Assembly (NCBI RefSeq): GCF_017676345.1 | Contig: NZ_JAFFZM010000019.1 | Location: 1-64,000 of the forward strand | Direction of reading: 5' to 3' | From: Streptomyces smyrnaeus | GTDB lineage: Bacteria; Actinomycetota; Actinomycetes; Streptomycetales; Streptomycetaceae | Length of the DNA: 64,000 bases | Part shown: piece by piece, positions 59,500-64,000 of the stretch | How positions within the stretch are numbered: position 1 is the stretch's first letter | How the letters are laid out: the number at the start of each line of letters is the position of its first letter | Program-made: the position numbers and the translations under genes | Notes under the pieces: generated by a model | What the model was told of the DNA's origin: nothing | What the model saw: only the letters and a program-made list of their open reading frames with translations | Database searches by the model: none

Positions 59500-59524
59500 G
59501 CGCCGCGGCCGTGAGCCGCGGCGC
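59500..59524 (+). terminator. Hairpin terminator of the DAHP synthase gene
   Basis: GCGCCGCGGC and GCCGCGGCGC form a perfect 10-bp stem around CGTGA, starting 17 bases past the stop codon. Confidence 0.75.
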
Positions 59525-59617
59525 GCACCGCCGGCCGTACCGTCGGCCATGCCGCCGGCGCCCGCATCACCCGTGTGACGCGGGCCCCAGCGACGTATGT
59601 GGACAGGCTCTGGCGGG

Positions 59618-59636
59618 TAAGGTTAGGTTAACCTCA
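59618..59636. promoter_or_regulatory. Iron box (DmdR/IdeR operator) upstream of bfd
   Basis: The 19-base site TAAGGTTAGGTTAACCTCA matches the actinobacterial iron-box pattern TTAGGTTAGGCTAACCTAA at 16 of 19 places. It lies 34 bases before the bfd start codon, so the iron-loaded repressor should shut the gene off. Confidence 0.88.
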
Positions 59637-59670
59637 GAACGACTGACCGAACCGAGCCGGAGGTGACCGC

Positions 59671-59976
59671 GTGTACGTCTGCTCGTGCTTCGGCATCACC
59701 GAAGAGCAGGTGCAAGAGCACGCGGCAGCGGGGGCGTGCACCCCGCGCCAGATAGCCTCCGCCAGCAAGGCGGGCACGGACTGCGGCTCCTGCGTCCGCC
59801 GTATCCAGGGCATCCTCGGACGCGGCCAGTGCCCCCGCAGGGCCGCCCTCGACCGTGGCGAGTCGCCCCTCACCACGCAGCAGCCTTCGACGGCTACCAC
59901 GCCGGAACCCGCCGAGGTCGCCGCCATGGCGGCCCAGGCCCCGGCTCCGGCCGCTGCCGCGCGGGTGGCGGCGTAA
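59671..59976 (+). CDS. bfd: Bacterioferritin-associated ferredoxin
   Basis: A 101-residue protein. Residues 1-55 hold a Bfd-type [2Fe-2S] domain with four Cys: VCSCFGITEEQV and GTDCGSCVRRIQGIL. It should pass electrons to bacterioferritin to release stored iron. An Ala/Pro/Thr-rich tail of about 40 residues follows, unusual for Bfd and probably flexible. The start is GTG with CCGGAGGTGA upstream. An iron box overlaps its promoter region. It is convergent with bfr. Confidence 0.93.
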   Translation: MYVCSCFGITEEQVQEHAAAGACTPRQIASASKAGTDCGSCVRRIQGILGRGQCPRRAALDRGESPLTTQQPSTATTPEPAEVAAMAAQAPAPAAAARVAA

Positions 59977-60007
59977 CCCACCGCGGGCGGCACACCTCGA
60001 TCAGGCC

Positions 60008-60496
60008 TCAGGTCTCGTCCGGGGCCTTCTGCTCGATCTGCTGCGCGATGTACAGCGACTCGCCCAGCTTGTCGACCAGGTCGAGCTGGGTGTCCAGATA
60101 GTCGATGTGGTGCTCCTCGTCCGCCAGGATGTCCTCGAAGATGTTGGCGGACGTGATGTCGCCCTTGTTCCGCATCAGCTCGACGCCGCGCTTGAGCCGG
60201 TCGATCGCCTCGACCTCGATCTGCCGGTCGGCGCGGAACATCTCGGTGAGGGTCTGGCCGACCCGTACATGGAAGAGCCGCTGATAGTTCGGCAGGCCCT
60301 CCAGGAACAGGATGCGGTCGGTGAGCCGCTCCGCGTGCCGCATCTCGTCGAACGACTCGGCGCGGGTGTACTCGGCGAGCTTGTTCCAGCCGTAGTGCTC
60401 CTGCATCTTCGCGTGCAGGAAGTACTGGTTGATCGCGGTCAGCTCGGCGGTGAGCTGTTCGTTGAGGAACTCGATGACCTCGGGGTCGCCCTGCAT
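60008..60496 (-). CDS. bfr: Bacterioferritin
   Basis: A 162-residue haem-containing ferritin, storing iron in a 24-mer. Ferroxidase ligands are seen in LTAELTAINQYFLHAKM (Glu), SFDEMRHAERLTDRILFLEG (Glu, His, with the haem Met in DEMRHAE) and ILADEEHHIDYLDTQ (Glu, Glu, His). The start is MQGDPEVIEFL with AGGAG 9 bases upstream; the frame extends 26 codons further but without likeness to the family. It is convergent with bfd. A 22-base perfect palindrome lies about 45-65 bases upstream, a likely operator. Confidence 0.95.
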   Translation of the reverse strand: MQGDPEVIEFLNEQLTAELTAINQYFLHAKMQEHYGWNKLAEYTRAESFDEMRHAERLTDRILFLEGLPNYQRLFHVRVGQTLTEMFRADRQIEVEAIDRLKRGVELMRNKGDITSANIFEDILADEEHHIDYLDTQLDLVDKLGESLYIAQQIEQKAPDET

Positions 60497-60538
60497 GGTG
60501 GCGGGCTCCTTCCAGGGGCATGACGCATGTACCGGGCA

Positions 60539-60560
60539 GATTGCGCGCTGGCGCGCAATC
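60539..60560. promoter_or_regulatory. 22-bp perfect palindrome upstream of bfr
   Basis: GATTGCGCGC and GCGCGCAATC flank a central TG. The site is unlike the iron box. It sits in the bfr / sulfite-oxidase-like intergenic region, 43 bases before bfr, and is a candidate operator of an unknown regulator. Confidence 0.65.
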
Positions 60561-60713
60561 GCGCATCCTGTCACCGCCCACCGGCTCGGTCCAGTAAGTG
60601 CACGCTTACCGGCTGTGCCGGTATTTGCTGTTGTGAGCTGCGATTCCGCCGCCGTCGACCGGCCGCTCGGGGGGTGGTCAAGACCACGGGCCGGGGTCTG
60701 TCACCATGGGGGC

Positions 60714-61337
60714 ATGGGTCAGCCGCAAAGCCGCGAAGGGGAGCAACCGGAGCTTCCGCCCGGGCAGCGGCTCCAGCGTGGGTGGCCGGTCACCCACTAC
60801 GGCCCCGTACCCAAGTTCCGCCGTGAGCGGTGGGACTTCCGGGTCTTCGGCGCCACGGCGGACGGCGAGAAGCACTCCTGGAACCACGAGGAGTTCTCCG
60901 CGCTGCCGTACCGGACCGTCGTCGCCGATCTGCACTGTGTCGCGAAATTCAGCATGCTGGGTGCCGAGTGGGGCGGCGTGCTCGCCCGTACGATCCTCCA
61001 GCTGGCGCCGCCCGCGCCCGATGTCACCCATGTGATGGTGTGGGCGGAGTACGGCTTCAGCTCCAACCTGCGGCTGGCGGACTTCACGGCTGAGAACACG
61101 GTCTTCGCCACGCACCGGGCCGGTGAGCTGCTGACCGCCGAGCACGGCTTCCCCGTCCGCCTCGTCGTACCCCACCTGTACGCCTGGAAGGGCCCCAAGT
61201 GGGTCAGGGGCATCGAGTACATGACGGCCGACCGGCGGGGCTTCTGGGAGGAGCGGGGCTACCACAACATCGGCGACCCCTGGCAGGAGCAGCGCTACTC
61301 CTACCAGGAGGAGCCGGGAGACGGCCCCGAGTTGTAG
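60714..61337 (+). CDS. Sulfite-oxidase-like molybdopterin protein
   Basis: A 207-residue cytoplasmic protein of the sulfite oxidase / YedY molybdopterin fold. The core begins VTHYGPVPKFRRERWDFRVF. The molybdenum-ligand Cys is in VADLHCVAKFSMLGAEWGGV, and RLVVPHLYAWKGPKWVRGIEYM is typical. No Tat signal is present, unlike E. coli MsrP, and no haem domain. It may reduce or oxidise a sulfur or other small compound. The start is the ATG of MGQPQSRE; in-frame extension upstream to 60429 has no family match. Confidence 0.88.
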   Translation: MGQPQSREGEQPELPPGQRLQRGWPVTHYGPVPKFRRERWDFRVFGATADGEKHSWNHEEFSALPYRTVVADLHCVAKFSMLGAEWGGVLARTILQLAPPAPDVTHVMVWAEYGFSSNLRLADFTAENTVFATHRAGELLTAEHGFPVRLVVPHLYAWKGPKWVRGIEYMTADRRGFWEERGYHNIGDPWQEQRYSYQEEPGDGPEL

Positions 61338-61361
61338 CCGCCCCGCCCGCCCCCCGTCGCG

Positions 61362-61874
61362 TCAGTGGTACTGATGCACCACGGCGTGGCCCTTGCCCGC
61401 GCTGATGAGCAGGCGGTTGACCGGAGTGGTGACCGCGAAGGCGATGGCGAAGGCGACCGCGAGGGCACCCCAGAACAGTGCTGTGTCCAGATGAGCGTCC
61501 ATCGCACCCGGGACCAGCAGGAGCACGCCGTTGTCGACCAGCTCCATGACCAGGATGGAGACCGTGTCCGCGGCGAGGGCGACCTTGAGCGCCGTACGGA
61601 AGTCGAGGCCGGCGCGTACGACGGCGTACATCGTGAAGCTGTAGCCGAAGACGAACGCCAGAACGATCGCCAGCGCCATGGTTGGCGCGTTGTGCCAGGC
61701 CAGCGCTGTCCCGATCACCATGCCGAGGATCTCGCCCAGCGCGCAGCCCAGCAGGCAGTGCAGGGTGGCCCTGGCGGCCACGGACCAGGAGACGGGGCCG
61801 TGGCCGTGGTCGTGGCTGTGGTAGGGCTCGCCGTGCCGGTGGGTTCCGGAGTCGTGCTGGACGTGCTGGGTCAT
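61362..61874 (-). CDS. DUF4396-family membrane protein
   Basis: A 170-residue membrane protein. The N-terminus is His-rich (HVQHDSGTHRHGEPYHSHDHGHG), which could bind copper or zinc. Four hydrophobic segments follow: ATLHCLLGCALGEILGMVIG, then TMALAIVLAFVFGYSFTMYAV, SILVMELVDNGVLLLVPG, and ALFWGALAVAFAIAFAVT. The GE in the first segment and the FRTALKVALAADTVSI loop match DUF4396 proteins, often seen near metal-handling genes. Function unknown. Confidence 0.85.
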   Translation of the reverse strand: MTQHVQHDSGTHRHGEPYHSHDHGHGPVSWSVAARATLHCLLGCALGEILGMVIGTALAWHNAPTMALAIVLAFVFGYSFTMYAVVRAGLDFRTALKVALAADTVSILVMELVDNGVLLLVPGAMDAHLDTALFWGALAVAFAIAFAVTTPVNRLLISAGKGHAVVHQYH

Positions 61875-61970
61875 GGGACACCTCGTTGTAAGCAGAGCGG
61901 ATCGTGCCGTCGCACCGCCGCAACGCTATACCCCACCCGGGTATTCCGTCATGCCGTGCGCCGAGGAGTG

Positions 61971-62849
61971 TCAGCCGTTCCGCAGCTTCTTCAACAGCTC
62001 CACGTCCGCCGCGTGCCCCTCCTTGCGGCCCGGGGTCTCGATCACCAGCGGTACGCCCTCGGTCAGCGGGTGGGCCAGCAGCTCGGCGAACGGTGCGGTC
62101 CCTATATGGCCGCCGCCGATGTTCGCGTGCCGGTCCTTGTGGGCACCCGCCACGTCCTTGGAGTCGTTGGCGTGGATCAGCCGCAGCCGACCGGGGCCGG
62201 CCACCGACACCAGCTCATCGAGGGTACGCGCCACCCCGCCGGGCGCGGCCAAGTCGTGGCCCGCCGCGAAGACATGGCAGGTGTCGAGGCAGACCCCGAG
62301 CTTGGGATGGTGCTCCAGTGCCTCGAAGTAGGGGCCGAGCTCGTGCACTTGGGAACAGAGCGAGGCGCCCTGCCCCGCCGTCGGCTCCAGCAGCAGCCAC
62401 GGGTCGTCCTCGTCGGACAGCTCGTCCAGCAGCGGCATCATCAACTCGCGGGCCTGGGCGAGCGCGGTGCGGCGGGACCGGCCACCGGTCGCCGAGCCGG
62501 TGTGCACGACGACCCCCAGCGCGCCGATGTCCCGACCGCGCCGCAGCGAATGCCGCAGCGAGAGCACGGATCTGGTGGCGGTTTCCTCGGTGTGCGAGCC
62601 GAAATTGATCAGATAAGGAGCATGGACAAAGGCGGGAAGTCCACGCTCCGCACATGCGGTACGGAATGCGGCGTCCTGGTCCGCATTTCCGGTCGGTGTG
62701 GCCCAGCCGCGCGGATTCGCGACAAAAACCTGAAGTGCTTCGGCGCCGATATCGGCGGCGTAGGAAATGCCAGTGGCGGCCAGGCCCCCGGCTACGGGGA
62801 CATGGCCGCCAATGGGATTGCGCATGCGCTGCGTGTCGTTCGTGGTCAC
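61971..62849 (-). CDS. nfo: Deoxyribonuclease IV (AP endonuclease, Nfo-type)
   Basis: A 292-residue TIM-barrel AP endonuclease of base-excision repair. Zinc ligands appear in order: FVHAPYLINFG (His), VVVHTGSATGG (His), LLLEPTAGQG (Glu), GVCLDTCHVFAAGHD (Asp, His), RLIHANDSKDVAGAHKDRHANIGGGHIG (His, Asp, His) and VIETPGRKEG (Glu). The start is GTG; the ATG 8 codons on (MRNPIGGHV) would still give the full fold. It lies 5 bases past the end of the exported transglycosylase gene on the same strand. Confidence 0.95.
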   Translation of the reverse strand: MTTNDTQRMRNPIGGHVPVAGGLAATGISYAADIGAEALQVFVANPRGWATPTGNADQDAAFRTACAERGLPAFVHAPYLINFGSHTEETATRSVLSLRHSLRRGRDIGALGVVVHTGSATGGRSRRTALAQARELMMPLLDELSDEDDPWLLLEPTAGQGASLCSQVHELGPYFEALEHHPKLGVCLDTCHVFAAGHDLAAPGGVARTLDELVSVAGPGRLRLIHANDSKDVAGAHKDRHANIGGGHIGTAPFAELLAHPLTEGVPLVIETPGRKEGHAADVELLKKLRNG

Positions 62850-62854
62850 ACCAC

Positions 62855-63640
62855 TCAGTATGCCGAGTTGACGTTGTCCATCGAACCGTAGCGGTCCGCC
62901 GCGTAGTTGCAGGCGGCGACGATGTTCGCGACCGGGTCGTACTGGTCCCAGGAGGTGCCCTCGACGTGGTAGGCGTCGAAGGTCGGCTTGATCACCTGGA
63001 GCAGGCCCTTGGAGGGCACGCCGTTGATGGCGTTGATGTCCCAGTTGTTGATGGCGCGCGGGTTGCCGCCGGACTCCCGGATGATGTTGCGCTTGATGCC
63101 CTCGTAGGAGCCGGGGATGCCGTGCTTGGCCATGATGGCGCGGGCCTCACGGATCCAGCCGTCCAGGTTGTTCGGGTAGCTGGGCGCCGCGGCGCGCTTC
63201 TCGGCGCGGTTCGCCGCCGCCTTGGCCGCCCGCTCCTTCGCCGCTGCCGCCTCCGCCTTCTTCTGGGCCGCGGCCTTGGCGGCGCGCTCCTCGGCGTCGG
63301 CCTGTATCGCGGCGGCCACCTCGTCGGTGCTGGTGAAGCTCTTCGCTGTGGTGGTGGCGTCCTTGACGCTCGCCACCTTCTCGCCGTCGGCCGGCACCTT
63401 CACCAGGGACTGCTGCTCGGCGGTGATGTCCTTGCCGTGCTCGGGCAGCACCGAGGAGTGGGAGCTGAAGGCGACGCTGTCGGCGGTGATCTTCTTGGCG
63501 GTGGCCTGGCCGGAGTCACCGTGGGCCGCCGTGCCGGGCAGGACCGTCAGAGCCAGGGCCGCGGCGCCCGCGGTGCCGAGACCGATGGTCGAGATCTTCT
63601 TGGCCTTGGGGCTGAGACTGAGGCTGGAGATGCTGGGCAT
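62855..63640 (-). CDS. Exported lytic transglycosylase-like (SLT) protein
   Basis: A 261-residue secreted protein. A signal segment (ISTIGLGTAGAAALALTVLPGTAAHG) is followed by a Ser/Lys/Val-rich part and an Ala/Lys/Glu coiled coil (residues about 108-150). The C-terminal 90 residues are a soluble-lytic-transglycosylase-like domain. The catalytic Glu lies in GIKRNIIRESGGNPRAINNW, GVPSKGLLQVIKPTFDAYHV gives the substrate groove and VANIVAACNYAADRYGSMDN the end. It should cut glycan strands of peptidoglycan. It resembles Streptomyces SLT proteins associated with growth and sporulation. Confidence 0.92.
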   Translation of the reverse strand: MPSISSLSLSPKAKKISTIGLGTAGAAALALTVLPGTAAHGDSGQATAKKITADSVAFSSHSSVLPEHGKDITAEQQSLVKVPADGEKVASVKDATTTAKSFTSTDEVAAAIQADAEERAAKAAAQKKAEAAAAKERAAKAAANRAEKRAAAPSYPNNLDGWIREARAIMAKHGIPGSYEGIKRNIIRESGGNPRAINNWDINAINGVPSKGLLQVIKPTFDAYHVEGTSWDQYDPVANIVAACNYAADRYGSMDNVNSAY

Positions 63641-64000
63641 GAGGAAGTGCGGAACCTTTCATCGCTGGCGTCGTCGCAGAGGCGGGGAGCCGGGGGGAAA
63701 CGCCGAGTGCTGTTTCGGCGCCGTGCGACGACCGCAATTGTTAAAGGGCCCGTTTTCCGAAATCAAAGGTGTGACGTACTACCCGAATTCGTTGACGGGG
63801 GTTCCGCACCGGGGCGATGAGCGGTGCTGCATTCCAGGTCGAGCAGTGGATTCCTTTCCACTACTCTCTTTCGTAGGTGACGTGCGTCCTATGGGTGGGC
63901 TCACATCCCACCGGATCGGGCGCCACAGGCCGTGACGGGATATACGCGCCAAGTCGGACATGGAGCGACCCGCGGTGACGGTCCCACCACGCACACGACA
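63641..64000. other. Right-edge region upstream of the transglycosylase gene
   Basis: No gene is supported in the last 360 bases. It must hold the promoter of the transglycosylase gene. A relatively AT-rich patch (63736-63775) may be the promoter. No ydaO switch like that of the NlpC/P60 gene is seen. Short open frames here have no likeness to known proteins. Confidence 0.45.

Noticed and set aside
63779..63994. A 71-codon minus-strand frame at the right edge.
   Set aside because: No likeness to known proteins and it lies in the probable promoter region of the transglycosylase gene.

Overview
The window is high-GC actinobacterial DNA of Streptomyces type. Evidence for this is the strong third-position GC bias, the frequent GTG starts, and a gene order that closely matches, from memory, the Streptomyces core block around glkA, macRS, pfkA, the fused anthranilate synthase, aroH and bfd/bfr. 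No tRNA, rRNA, CRISPR array, prophage or transposase gene was recognised.

Layout. (1) 1-14.5 kb: a block flanked by near-identical inverted repeats (1-293 and 14261-14543). It holds a LysR / cysteine dioxygenase / YeiH-type exporter module, an MFS transporter, an exported amidase with a transglycosylase-like front half, an FG-GAP protein, a lipoprotein, an SF2 helicase, an IclR regulator, an anchored Lon-type protease, and a divergent lrp / hppD pair. (2) 14.5-18 kb: more copies of the repeat, a SAM riboswitch leader with a possible short leader ORF, a class V aminotransferase and an MFS / LysR divergent pair. (3) 18-24 kb: a small accessory cluster (XRE regulator, NAD-epimerase, GT2 glycosyltransferase, left-handed beta-helix transferase, SDR) in which several genes are frameshifted. 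(4) 24-31 kb: a MerR/GyrI pair, then a minus-strand run of sensor kinase (frameshifted), OmpR-type regulator, SLC13 transporter and glycerate kinase. (5) 31-38 kb: a RAM-domain protein, rhomboid protease, zinc ribbon, NYN nuclease-like protein, two paralogous NlpC/P60 hydrolases (the first behind a c-di-AMP/ydaO riboswitch) and a gluzincin lipoprotein. (6) 38-44 kb: two mannosyltransferase-like enzymes, an ECF41 sigma factor with a divergent flavodoxin-fold reductase, and acyl-CoA ligase. (7) 44-56 kb: metallophosphoesterase/SRPBCC, ArsA-like ATPase, DUF5304, glkA, EEP nuclease, esterase, plsC, macS-macR and a PfkA-family phosphofructokinase carrying pyrophosphate-type residues. (8) 56-64 kb: fused anthranilate synthase behind a Trp leader peptide and attenuator, divergent class II DAHP synthase, iron-boxed bfd, bfr, a sulfite-oxidase-like protein, DUF4396, endonuclease IV and an exported transglycosylase.

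How the genes fit together. Much of the window concerns central carbon and aromatic supply (glucokinase, PFK, DAHP synthase, anthranilate synthase), cell-wall remodelling (four exported hydrolases) and sulfur handling (CDO, YeiH, SAM switch). Regulation is unusually readable: two riboswitches, one Trp attenuator, one iron box, one ECF41-type promoter, and three probable leaderless starts. The main irregularities are the large inverted repeats and a run of single-base frameshifts confined to about 18.9-29.9 kb, which could be real decay or sequence error.
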